This document shows positions 1-5,888 of a stretch of DNA of 9,171 nucleotides, piece after piece (positions within the stretch are counted from its first letter, which is position 1; every line of letters begins with the position of its first letter). The notes beneath the pieces were generated by a model. The model saw only the letters and a list, made by a program, of their open reading frames with translations, was not told where the DNA came from and did not search any database. This DNA comes from DATJHM01 sp035493895. GTDB lineage: Bacteria; Chloroflexota; Ktedonobacteria; Ktedonobacterales; Ktedonobacteraceae. A program made the translations under genes and the position numbers. The stretch lies in contig DATJHM010000011.1 of NCBI GenBank assembly GCA_035493895.1, positions 1 to 9,171 of the forward strand. The letters are read 5' to 3'.

Positions 1-279
1 AACACCAGAGTGACGCGTTATAAAAATTTGTAAAAGTGCTACACAGGCTACACAAAGGTGGATGTGATGGGGAGCTTGACCCTACATCCAGGTTACACTT
101 CCTCTCCGGCAGGCTACATTGTTGTCGGGAGCGATGAGAGAAAGGGGCATTATTGCTCCTGTATTATATATATTCGGCGGGTGGTGAGATTGCTGAAGGG
201 TGCATATGAGATGTGCTCCTTATTCGTTTTTTTCGGGCGGATGTATGGCCGCTCTCGTCTGCGGAGCCTGATCCGTCGT

Positions 280-329
280 GCGAGTTCCCAGGCACAGTTC
301 CGTTTCTCTTCACCGTGCCTCTACTGGGC
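280..329. repeat. Hairpin repeat family, copy 1 (50 bp)
   Basis: This 50-bp stretch recurs exactly at 362-411, giving a period of 82 bp. The core is an imperfect hairpin, GGCACAGT (291-298) against ACCGTGCC (312-319), with one mismatched pair and a 13-nt loop. The outer flanks, GCGAGTTC on the left and CTACTGG on the right, and a loop starting TTCCG are shared with the copies at 8236 and 8922, although the stem bases differ. After 321 the text CTACTGGGCCTGGGG also matches the right flank of the 8922 copy. Confidence 0.85.
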
Positions 330-361
330 CTGGGGCGCGTCTGCGCGGCGGGCTCGGTGGA

Positions 362-411
362 GCGAGTTCCCAGGCACAGTTCCGTTTCTCTTCACCGTGC
401 CTCTACTGGGC
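362..411. repeat. Hairpin repeat family, copy 2 (50 bp)
   Basis: Exact direct duplicate of 280-329. It ends 22 bp from the stop codon of the allantoate amidohydrolase gene, so it is the first structured element met by transcripts leaving the urate operon and could act as a 3' stabilising or attenuating hairpin. That role is inference. There is no T run after the stem in the minus-strand direction, so I do not call it a terminator. Confidence 0.85.
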
Positions 412-433
412 TCGGGACGCGTGGTTCGGGGCA

Positions 434-1684
434 TTACTCCTGTTCTTTTGCGGTGATCTGCAAGTAACGATCTAAGACGGTGATTGCAGCGGCTACGTCT
501 TCTCTTTGCACGGATTCGGCGGGGTTATGGCTGATGCCAGCACGACAACGTACGAATAACATGGCAACGTCGGTGAGGGCGCTCATGATGACGGTGTCGT
601 GGCCTGCACCGCTCGGCAGGGTAAAGACGGGATAGGTTTCCTGGGTCAATGCTTGCTGCCAGCGCTGCACTAACCGGGGCGAGCAGGGAACGGTCTGGCT
701 ATTCTGTACCGGCTGCCAGGTCAGGCTGATGCCACGTTTCTCGCAGATCTGCCGGGCTTGCTGACAAAGTTGGCTTGCGCTGGCGTTGCGCAAGCGATCG
801 TCTTCGTGGCGAATATCCAGGCTGAGATTGATGAGCGAGGGAACGACGTTAGCAGCTCCGGGCTGGACCTGCAACTGGCCCACCGTCGCAACCAGTCCCG
901 ACACATCCCGCCCCATCTTCTCTGCTGCGAGCACGAACTCGGCGGCGGCACAAAGCGCGTCGTGGCGCAAATCCATAGGCAAGGTTCCGGCATGACCCGG
1001 CTCGCCCTGCAATGAGAAGAGAATGCGCTGCTGACCGACGATGCCACTCACAACTGCCAGGGGAAGATCGCGCGCCTCCAGCACTGGTCCCTGCTCGATA
1101 TGGACTTCACAGTAGCCGAGCAGTTCTTCACGTCTCCAGCGCGGCGTCGTGAGCACGGCAGGATCGGGATTGCCGCCGAAGTTGCGTATGGCGTCGGCAA
1201 AAGAGATACCATCGGCATCGCGCAGGGTGAGATCGCGCGGATCGAAGGTACCCGTGATGGCTTTGCTGCCAATATAGACGCTTTGATAGCGCAGGCCCTC
1301 TTCATCCGCGAAACCGATCAGCTCGATGGAGAAAGGAAGCGGTCTACCTTGAGCGTGCAGATTCTCCAGAGAGGCCAGCGCGACCATCACGCCAAGCAGG
1401 CCGTCATATTTACCGGCATTGCGAACCGTATCCAGATGAGAGCCGAGTAAAAGAGTTTTCGCGTTCCGCTGGCTTCCCGCATAGCGTCCGATCAGATTGC
1501 CCATGGCATCGATGTCTACAGTCATACCAATGTCGCGCATCCACGAAGTAATGACCGCGTGAACCTCGTGCATCGGTGGGCTGGCGAAACGGCGTGTGAT
1601 ACAGCCAGCCTCTTCACTAAAGCTGGCAAGCAGATCGCAGCGGTCCAGCACAGTCTGAGCGGCGACTTGATTTGTGATTGTCAT
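434..1684 (-). CDS. allC: Allantoate amidohydrolase (M20 zinc amidohydrolase)
   Basis: Predicted cytoplasmic enzyme of 416 aa that hydrolyses allantoate with release of ammonia and CO2, giving ureidoglycine. The family also contains N-carbamoyl-L-amino-acid hydrolases and ureidoglycolate amidohydrolases. The two-metal site is complete: H83 in GSHLDT, D94 in GKYDG, the E128-E129 pair in FADEEG, H195 in EVHIEQ and H386 in GISHNP. The dimerisation-domain substrate residues typical of the family are also present: H231 in GEPGHAGT, N279 in ANVVPS and R292 in LDIRH. Length matches E. coli AllC (about 411 aa). The start ATG overlaps the stop of the HIUase gene by one base (TAATG), which indicates translational coupling. 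Its place as last gene of a urate operon favours allantoate over carbamoyl amino acids, but the motifs alone do not separate these substrates. Confidence 0.85.
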   Translation of the reverse strand: MTITNQVAAQTVLDRCDLLASFSEEAGCITRRFASPPMHEVHAVITSWMRDIGMTVDIDAMGNLIGRYAGSQRNAKTLLLGSHLDTVRNAGKYDGLLGVMVALASLENLHAQGRPLPFSIELIGFADEEGLRYQSVYIGSKAITGTFDPRDLTLRDADGISFADAIRNFGGNPDPAVLTTPRWRREELLGYCEVHIEQGPVLEARDLPLAVVSGIVGQQRILFSLQGEPGHAGTLPMDLRHDALCAAAEFVLAAEKMGRDVSGLVATVGQLQVQPGAANVVPSLINLSLDIRHEDDRLRNASASQLCQQARQICEKRGISLTWQPVQNSQTVPCSPRLVQRWQQALTQETYPVFTLPSGAGHDTVIMSALTDVAMLFVRCRAGISHNPAESVQREDVAAAITVLDRYLQITAKEQE

Positions 1685-2046
1685 TAACTCCCTCGATACG
1701 TACTATAGGCCCAGGGCGAGACAAGCAGAGGTACATGATAGTGCGCCTGCGGGTCCGCAATGCCAAAACGAAGCGGAACATCTGTGAGAAAAGCAGGCTC
1801 TGGCAAATCCACGCCGCGCGCGATGAAGTAGGCACCCACGGCGAAGATAAGCTCGTAGCGAGCCACACTCAATTCTTCCCCTGCCAGGAGAGGAGTTTCA
1901 GTGCGTCCGTTCGCGGTCGTACGTACCGTTTTCAGGAGAGTGCGCTGTTCCGTTTGCGCGTGCAAGCGCCAGAGCTGGATCTGGATATTCGCCGCAGGGC
2001 AGCCATGCATAGTATCCAGGACATGGGTTGTCAATAAACCGGCCAT
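1684..2046 (-). CDS. hiuH: 5-hydroxyisourate hydrolase (transthyretin-like)
   Basis: A 120-aa cytoplasmic enzyme that hydrolyses 5-hydroxyisourate, the urate oxidase product, to OHCU. It carries the family hallmarks: N-terminal LTTHVLD with catalytic H8, R48 in the segment NGRT, a histidine in HYHVPLL (probably H104), and the diagnostic C-terminal YRGS at 117-120. Length is that of stand-alone bacterial HIUases, with no signal peptide. The ATG at 2046 is preceded by AAGG with a 6-nt spacer. It lies 40 bp after the urate oxidase stop and overlaps the next gene by one base. The codons for the terminal R-G-S (CGA GGG AGT) also form the purine-rich ribosome site for the downstream amidohydrolase. 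Confidence 0.95.
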   Translation of the reverse strand: MAGLLTTHVLDTMHGCPAANIQIQLWRLHAQTEQRTLLKTVRTTANGRTETPLLAGEELSVARYELIFAVGAYFIARGVDLPEPAFLTDVPLRFGIADPQAHYHVPLLVSPWAYSTYRGS

Positions 2047-2056
2047 TCCATACCTT

Positions 2057-2084
2057 ATAAGATTGCACTAATAAGATTGCACTA
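2057..2084. repeat. Two perfect 14-bp direct repeats between uricase and HIUase genes
   Basis: ATAAGATTGCACTA occurs twice in tandem (2057-2070 and 2071-2084) and fills most of the 40-bp gap between the urate oxidase stop and the HIUase start. It lies just upstream of the HIUase ribosome site. It may be a simple tandem duplication or a binding site, and the sequence does not decide. Confidence 0.9.
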
Positions 2085-2086
2085 TT

Positions 2087-3037
2087 TTACGATTGTATAT
2101 CCTCAGCTTTGAGGGTCAATTTTATGTTGCCAAAGGCATTAAACGGATCAGTATAAACTTTTACGCGTTCATCGTCCGTTGAAGCAACCACGAGATCGCG
2201 GGTGTGATTCTGCGCATCGAAGGTGACCGAGGCCAGTTGTGGGAAGCGTTCTAAGAGGCGACGGCCCATCTCGTAGACCAGATGCTGAATCGACTCGCTC
2301 ACAAATTCGTCGAAAACCACCTGAATGAGATCGCGAATCTGTTCAGCAGGGACGTACCCGGCCAGATCGGGAGCGAGCAGAGAAGCGAGATCGGTATAGG
2401 TCCAGTAGACATTGAGATGGATGAAGAGAGGACGATCAACGCGTTCGGGCAACGTCGTGTATTCGTCGCGCACGAAATGCGTAAAAGAGCTGCCGGTGAC
2501 CTTAAACAGCTCCAGACCCACGCGGCCACAGAGATGGTCGGTCACCGCCGTCCCCTCGCCAGCGCGCACGAAATCCATGCTCGCAGTCGTAAAATCGTTA
2601 TGCGAGCGATTGAACAGGACAGCGCTCTCTCCGGTCGCCTGTCCCTCGACGGCGGGGAGGGTGACGGGCAGGAAGGGCATCTCGCGGATACGCAGTTGCA
2701 GGCGCTCCATCTGGGGATAGGTTTCCAGAAAGCGGCGTCCCAGCATTTCGAGCAGGCCCTCAAACGTCGAGCCGGTATAGTTGAGTCCCTGGCGCAAAAT
2801 AAAGTTTTTCATGCTATCGGTCGCGACGACATTGCGATTATCGCCCACGAGATAGGCCGGAAGGAAATTGTTGCCGAAGACCTCGACATCGACTTCCAGG
2901 GCAAAAATAGTGTTAGGGCGTCCAGTAAAAGAAGATTCGGGAATGGCAGGGATGCCCGTCAGCGGTTGTGCGTAGACGCGGTAGAGAGGAACCTTCATTT
3001 TGCCATAGCTGATCGTGAAAGCGTAGTTTCTGGTCAT
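2087..3037 (-). CDS. uox: Urate oxidase (uricase)
   Basis: Cofactor-free urate oxidase of 316 aa, converting urate, O2 and water to 5-hydroxyisourate and H2O2. Both tandem T-fold halves appear present. Recognisable residues are K13 in the N-terminal YGK motif and T73-D74 in ATDSMKN (catalytic Lys/Thr pair); F185 and R202 flanking the signature RDEYTTLPE (substrate stacking and binding, equivalent to F159 and R176 of the Aspergillus enzyme); Q251; and N277. There is no peroxisomal C-terminal SKL-type signal, as expected for a bacterium. The ATG at 3037 follows a GGAAGGGGG stretch. It starts 26 bp after the uraD stop. In Bacillus subtilis PucL the OHCU decarboxylase and uricase domains are fused in this same order; here they are separate neighbouring genes. 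No catalase for the peroxide by-product lies in the window. Confidence 0.95.
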   Translation of the reverse strand: MTRNYAFTISYGKMKVPLYRVYAQPLTGIPAIPESSFTGRPNTIFALEVDVEVFGNNFLPAYLVGDNRNVVATDSMKNFILRQGLNYTGSTFEGLLEMLGRRFLETYPQMERLQLRIREMPFLPVTLPAVEGQATGESAVLFNRSHNDFTTASMDFVRAGEGTAVTDHLCGRVGLELFKVTGSSFTHFVRDEYTTLPERVDRPLFIHLNVYWTYTDLASLLAPDLAGYVPAEQIRDLIQVVFDEFVSESIQHLVYEMGRRLLERFPQLASVTFDAQNHTRDLVVASTDDERVKVYTDPFNAFGNIKLTLKAEDIQS

Positions 3038-3063
3038 AATGCCCCCTTCCGAAGAAAAAAAGT

Positions 3064-3585
3064 CTATTCCGCCACAAGATCATGCAGGCGCAGGGCACAA
3101 ATTTTTGCGACTTCACCGAGAGCAACCGTAATTTCCTGCTCGCGGGTATGGTGCAAGCGTGCGGCAAAGCCAGCCAGAATACTGTCTTTTTTATTTTCAC
3201 GCGCACAGATGACAAATGGGAAATCGAACTGCACATGATACGTCAGATTGTAGCGCTGGAACATAGCAATCTCCTCTGCGGTGAGTAGGTTGAGGCCAGC
3301 GGCGGCCTGTTCGTCAGTTGAAGCAGGAGAGAGCGTGCCCGCCAGAGCTGCACGTCCCACGAGATCGGGATGAGCACGCAACAACGCGATCTGTTGCTCT
3401 TGAGGGGCCTGATACATAATCGAGCAGAGAGCCTGATAGAGCTGATCCAGAGTCTGAAAGGGTCTCACAGGCCAGGCCTGAGCAACAATCCATGGCGATC
3501 CTTCGAAGAGAGCAGCCAGAGCCTGGACAAAAGCATCTTCGTCGAGTGCGTTGATCTCCTGGAGAGTTTTTTTTGATGGTGCCAT
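3064..3585 (-). CDS. uraD: OHCU decarboxylase
   Basis: Predicted 173-aa 2-oxo-4-hydroxy-4-carboxy-5-ureidoimidazoline decarboxylase, which makes (S)-allantoin stereospecifically from the HIUase product. Visible family motifs are LLRAHPDL with catalytic H72, TDEQAAAGL with E92, and the FPFVICAR segment ending in conserved R129. The usual KFGFPFV reads QFDFPFV here, a mild deviation. I prefer the ATG at 3585 because GAGAGG precedes it with a 7-nt spacer. The in-frame ATG at 3600 would add MRGKT but has no ribosome site. It is the first gene of the four-gene operon, and its upstream region carries a 37-bp-period tandem array. Codons 4-7 contain a run of eight A on the coding strand. Confidence 0.92.
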   Translation of the reverse strand: MAPSKKTLQEINALDEDAFVQALAALFEGSPWIVAQAWPVRPFQTLDQLYQALCSIMYQAPQEQQIALLRAHPDLVGRAALAGTLSPASTDEQAAAGLNLLTAEEIAMFQRYNLTYHVQFDFPFVICARENKKDSILAGFAARLHHTREQEITVALGEVAKICALRLHDLVAE

Positions 3586-3607
3586 AGTTTTGCCTCTCAT
3601 TCGAGCT

Positions 3608-3750
3608 GGATCGTTACCGTTACCGGACCAATGTCAAACGAGCGGGGTCGTTGCCGTTACCGGGTTGGCATAAAGCCTGCGCGGTCGTTGCCGTTACCGG
3701 GTTGGCATAAAGCCTGCGCGGTCGTTGCCGTTACCGGGTTGGCATAAAGC
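3608..3750. repeat. Tandem array of 37-bp units upstream of uraD
   Basis: Two identical 37-bp units (3646-3682 and 3683-3719), a 31-bp partial third (3720-3750) and a diverged copy on the other side (3608-3644) form an array. The core TCGTTGCCGTTACCGG appears at 3648, 3685 and 3722, with a one-base variant at 3611, all exactly 37 bp apart. A looser, out-of-phase relative, TCGTTGTCGTCCG, is at 3783. There are no spacers, so this is not a CRISPR. The array ends 22 bp before the preferred uraD start, so it lies in the leader or promoter of the urate operon and could be a repeated regulator site. That role is inference. Confidence 0.9.
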
Positions 3751-3850
3751 ACAACCCCTACCTCTATGGTTCTTCGAGTAGATCGTTGTCGTCCGTTATT
3801 GTGAATGCAACAATCGCGTGATTTTTTACAGCAAAACAAGAGACATGTGA

Positions 3851-3880
3851 TATATAATGCGCATTCATAGTATTTGTCGA
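3851..3880 (-). promoter_or_regulatory. Candidate promoter for the urate operon
   Basis: On the minus strand, TCGACA (3880-3875) matches five of six positions of the sigma-70 -35 box. After 18 bp it is followed by TATATA (3856-3851), a four-of-six match to the -10 box. Transcription would begin near 3844 and give a leader of about 260 nt running through the small dyad and the whole 37-bp array. A rival TTGACA on the same strand (3637-3632), closer to uraD, has only a poor -10 (TAACGA), so it ranks lower. Confidence 0.3.
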
Positions 3881-3967
3881 GTTTTCATTTTTCATCTGCT
3901 AAAATGAATTCCATGATAGATAGTATACCTATAAGATTTAGCCATGTCAAGTAGAAAATGTATACAT

Positions 3968-4012
3968 AAATTTGGCAGGCAAATAGTTTTTTGCAAATTT
4001 CTATGGTACAAT
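3968..4012 (+). promoter_or_regulatory. Candidate extended -10 promoter with inverted repeat
   Basis: TGGTACAAT at 4004-4012 fits an extended -10 element (TG, one base, then TACAAT, a five-of-six match to TATAAT). No good -35 lies at the proper distance, which is typical of extended -10 promoters. Immediately upstream, 7-bp arms AAATTTG (3968-3974) and CAAATTT (3994-4000) form a dyad with a 19-nt spacer across the expected -35 area, a plausible operator. Transcription would start near 4019 and reach the aminohydrolase gene through a leader of about 95 nt. Confidence 0.4.
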
Positions 4013-4018
4013 AAGCAT

Positions 4019-4046
4019 CGCTCATCTCGGCATTGAGAAATGAGCG
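4019..4046 (+). promoter_or_regulatory. Leader hairpin upstream of aminohydrolase gene
   Basis: CGCTCATCTC (4019-4028) pairs with GAG (4035-4037) and ATGAGCG (4040-4046), giving ten base pairs with a two-base AA bulge and a six-base loop. It sits at the very 5' end of the transcript predicted from the extended -10 at 4007-4012. There is no T run after it. It could protect the 5' end of the mRNA or contribute to regulation; neither is shown by the sequence. Confidence 0.45.
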
Positions 4047-4114
4047 AAACGACATGCCCTGTTACGTGGGACGGCGCTTCCGCTTGAGCATCCATGTTGA
4101 AGGAGAGAGTAGCT

Positions 4115-5500
4115 ATGCTTTTTACCAACGCAACCGTCATTACCATGAATCCTGCGCGCGAGATCATCAGCGACGGCGCGCTCGCCATCGCCGAGAATCG
4201 TATCGTAGCGGTCGATAAAACCAGCGAATTGCTGGCGCGCTATCCTGATGATGAAGTGATAGACGTCGGTGGCAAGCTGATTATTCCAGGTTTGATCGAT
4301 ACGCATGTGCATCTGGCGCAGGCGATGATTCGCGGATGTGCGGATGATATGGCCTTGATTCAATGGTTGTGCGAGCGCGTCTGGGTGTTGCAAGGGAACT
4401 ATACGCAGGAAAATGGCTATGCCAGCGCCCGTCTCTGTATCGCCGAGATGCTCAAATCGGGGACCACGACCTTCCTCGAATCGATGCTGGCGCATCGCTA
4501 TGGCTTCGACGGGATTGCACAGGCCGTAGCGGAGAGTGGCATTCGCGCCTGTCTCGCGGGCATCGTGATGGATATCGGCACCTATGCCACGCAGGACGAG
4601 AACTCGATGCATCCGGGCCTGATCGAGAGCCGCGAGACCAGTCTGCTCGGCGTGATGGATATGCATAGCAAATGGCAGGGAGCGGCCAATGATCGCATCC
4701 ACGTCTGGTTCGGACCGCGTACGCCCGGGGGAGTGACGCCGGAGTTGTATCGCGAGATGAGCGGGCTGGCGCGGCAGCACGATATGGGCATTACGATGCA
4801 TCTGGCCGAGGTAGAGGCCGATAAAATATTTCTCCAGGAAAAGTACGGACTATCGCCGGTTTTGTTTGCCGATAGCGTCGGGCTGCTCGGCCCCAAAAGC
4901 GTCATGGTACACATGGTCTGGCTCAACGAGCAGGATATTGAGCGCTTAGTCGCGACAGGCACCAGCGTCTCACACAACCCTTCCTCCAATAGCAAGCTCG
5001 CTTCTGGAATATGTAAAGTGCCGCTGATGCTGGAAAAAGGCGTCAATGTTGCGCTGGGATGTGATGGGGGACCGAGCAATAACGATTATGATATGATCCG
5101 CGAGATGAAGCTGGCAGCGATTATTCATAAAGCGGTCTCGTTCGATCCGCTGATTGTGCCCGCCGAAACCGTGCTCGAGATGGCGACGATCAATGGGGCG
5201 CGTGCGCTTGGGCTGGGAGATGAGATTGGTTCGCTGGAAGTGGGCAAGAAGGCCGACTTGGCGGTGATTGATCTGGATCGTTTGCACACCACGCCCTCGC
5301 CCAATCCTGTCTCCACGCTGGTCTATGCGGCAACGGGGGGAGAAGTGGATACGGTGGTGGTGGATGGGAAGATCGTGGTACGAGGTGGGCAGTTGTTGAG
5401 CATGGATGAGAGCGAGATCAAACGGCAGGCGCGGGTGCAGGCGGCGGAGGTGTATCGGCGCGCGGGGATCGAGATCAAGACGCGCTGGCCGGTACGATAG
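4115..5500 (+). CDS. ATZ/TRZ-family metal-dependent aminohydrolase
   Basis: A 461-aa cytoplasmic amidohydrolase-superfamily enzyme related to guanine, SAH/MTA and triazine deaminases (COG0402 type), likely removing an amino group from a heteroaromatic ring. The mononuclear metal site is complete: H64 and H66 in GLIDTHVHL, H229 in TMHLAE with catalytic E232, H266, H287 in SHNPSSN, and D317 in GCDGG. The small N-terminal beta domain (about 1-55) and the C-terminal segment EVGKKADLAVID (375-386) that completes it are typical. No carboxylated-lysine pattern of allantoinases or dihydroorotases is seen. I chose the ATG at 4115 because AAGGAG lies nine bases upstream; an earlier in-frame ATG at 4094 has no such site. 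Its divergent position beside a urate operon suggests purine or pterin salvage, for example guanine to xanthine, but the substrate is unproven. Confidence 0.85.
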   Translation: MLFTNATVITMNPAREIISDGALAIAENRIVAVDKTSELLARYPDDEVIDVGGKLIIPGLIDTHVHLAQAMIRGCADDMALIQWLCERVWVLQGNYTQENGYASARLCIAEMLKSGTTTFLESMLAHRYGFDGIAQAVAESGIRACLAGIVMDIGTYATQDENSMHPGLIESRETSLLGVMDMHSKWQGAANDRIHVWFGPRTPGGVTPELYREMSGLARQHDMGITMHLAEVEADKIFLQEKYGLSPVLFADSVGLLGPKSVMVHMVWLNEQDIERLVATGTSVSHNPSSNSKLASGICKVPLMLEKGVNVALGCDGGPSNNDYDMIREMKLAAIIHKAVSFDPLIVPAETVLEMATINGARALGLGDEIGSLEVGKKADLAVIDLDRLHTTPSPNPVSTLVYAATGGEVDTVVVDGKIVVRGGQLLSMDESEIKRQARVQAAEVYRRAGIEIKTRWPVR

Positions 5501-5540
5501 TCGAGATGGATGGGATATGGATGGACAACGTGGTCGGTTC

Positions 5541-5709
5541 GGGTCGCATGGGATGGTATAAAACGCATCCCCTACCTGTTATCGAGGCCAAAAGGGTCGC
5601 TGGTCGCTGCTTCTTAATCGCGCTTCCTACCGATCCCGCGTGACACGATTGCCCCTCCTGGTTTGCCATTGCAGGTAGGGGATGCGTTTTATACCATCCC
5701 ACGCGACCC
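5541..5709. repeat. MITE-like element with 38-bp inverted ends
   Basis: Left arm 5541-5578 and right arm 5672-5709 are inverted copies differing at one of 38 positions, separated by 93 bp. Each arm contains GGGATGGTATAAAACGCATC, read in opposite directions. The right arm and adjoining interior (5617-5709) reappear in reverse orientation at 8131-8223 without gaps. Size and structure resemble a miniature inverted-repeat element. No transposase and no clear target-site duplication are visible. A transcript would fold into a very long hairpin, so it could also terminate or stabilise the aminohydrolase mRNA. Confidence 0.8.
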
Positions 5710-5835
5710 CATCGACCCTCGCGGCCATCCATTGACCTGCATCATGGCATCTGAACCATTCTTCGGTTGATGCGTATTGGATCGACATACAGCATGATCC
5801 CTCTGCACATCGGCGAGGTCGCCGGGGAGGGACGG

Positions 5836-5865
5836 GGACGCCATTCTGTGCCGCCATGGCGTTCC
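5836..5865. repeat. Hairpin repeat family, copy 3
   Basis: GGACGCCAT (5836-5844) faces ATGGCGTTCC (5856-5865) across an 11-nt loop. The stem matches the copies at 8254 and 8940, apart from one inserted T in the right arm and a different, shorter loop. The outer flanks are only weakly conserved, so this is a diverged member. It ends 23 bp before the start codon of the AraC-type regulator and may lie in its promoter or leader. Confidence 0.7.
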
Positions 5866-5888
5866 CACCGGGTCTATAGAGGGATTTT

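Larger units (their letters stand above)
1..433. other. Intergenic region with repeats, no gene supported
   Basis: I see no credible gene here. The open frames on the plus strand run through a duplicated repeat and have no recognisable protein features. A possible hairpin is formed by TGGATGT (59-65) and ACATCCA (84-90) with an 18-nt loop. The main structure is the pair of 50-bp direct repeats at 280-329 and 362-411, described separately. The region lies downstream of the urate operon, and no classical terminator (GC hairpin followed by a T run in the minus-strand direction) is visible. Confidence 0.6.
3586..4114. promoter_or_regulatory. Divergent control region between urate operon and aminohydrolase
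   Basis: This 529-bp gap separates two divergent transcription units and becomes strongly AT-rich between about 3820 and 4020, unlike the genes around it. It contains the 37-bp array; a small dyad ATTGT-7-ACAAT (3798-3814); the palindrome ATGTATACAT (3958-3967); an inverted repeat AAATTTG/CAAATTT (3968-3974 and 3994-4000); a candidate promoter in each direction; and a leader hairpin. No gene is supported within it. No match to a purine riboswitch consensus was evident by eye. Confidence 0.6.
5501..5888. other. Repeat-filled intergenic region, no gene supported
   Basis: The 388 bp between the aminohydrolase and the AraC-type regulator hold a 169-bp inverted-repeat element (5541-5709) and a hairpin repeat (5836-5865). 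The open frames here, including a minus-strand one across 5627-5857, are translations of these repeats. The region is GC-rich up to about 5870, and base composition drops sharply where the regulator gene begins. No rho-independent terminator with a T run is evident, though either palindrome could hinder read-through. Confidence 0.65.

Noticed and set aside
58..475. Plus-strand coding frames at the left end
   Set aside because: Several overlapping frames run through the 50-bp direct repeats. The translations have no domain, no ribosome site and reflect the repeat sequence.
2282..3238. Long plus-strand frame of 318 codons
   Set aside because: It is antisense to the well-supported urate oxidase and uraD genes and shows no protein features of its own.
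3608..3750. CRISPR array, because the repeat unit is 37 bp
   Set aside because: Units are directly adjacent with no unique spacers, one copy is diverged, and no cas genes are nearby.
4019..4114. Purine riboswitch in the aminohydrolase leader
   Set aside because: The leader has one stem-loop but not the three-way junction and conserved joining bases of the purine riboswitch that I could recognise by eye.
4115..5500. Assignment of the aminohydrolase as the missing allantoinase
   Set aside because: It has the mononuclear ATZ/TRZ motif set (HxH, HxxE, H, H, D) and no binuclear carboxylated-lysine pattern of allantoinases.
5627..5857. Minus-strand 76-codon frame
   Set aside because: It lies inside the inverted-repeat element and the hairpin repeat; similar peptide text appears from the copy at 8131, showing it is repeat-derived.
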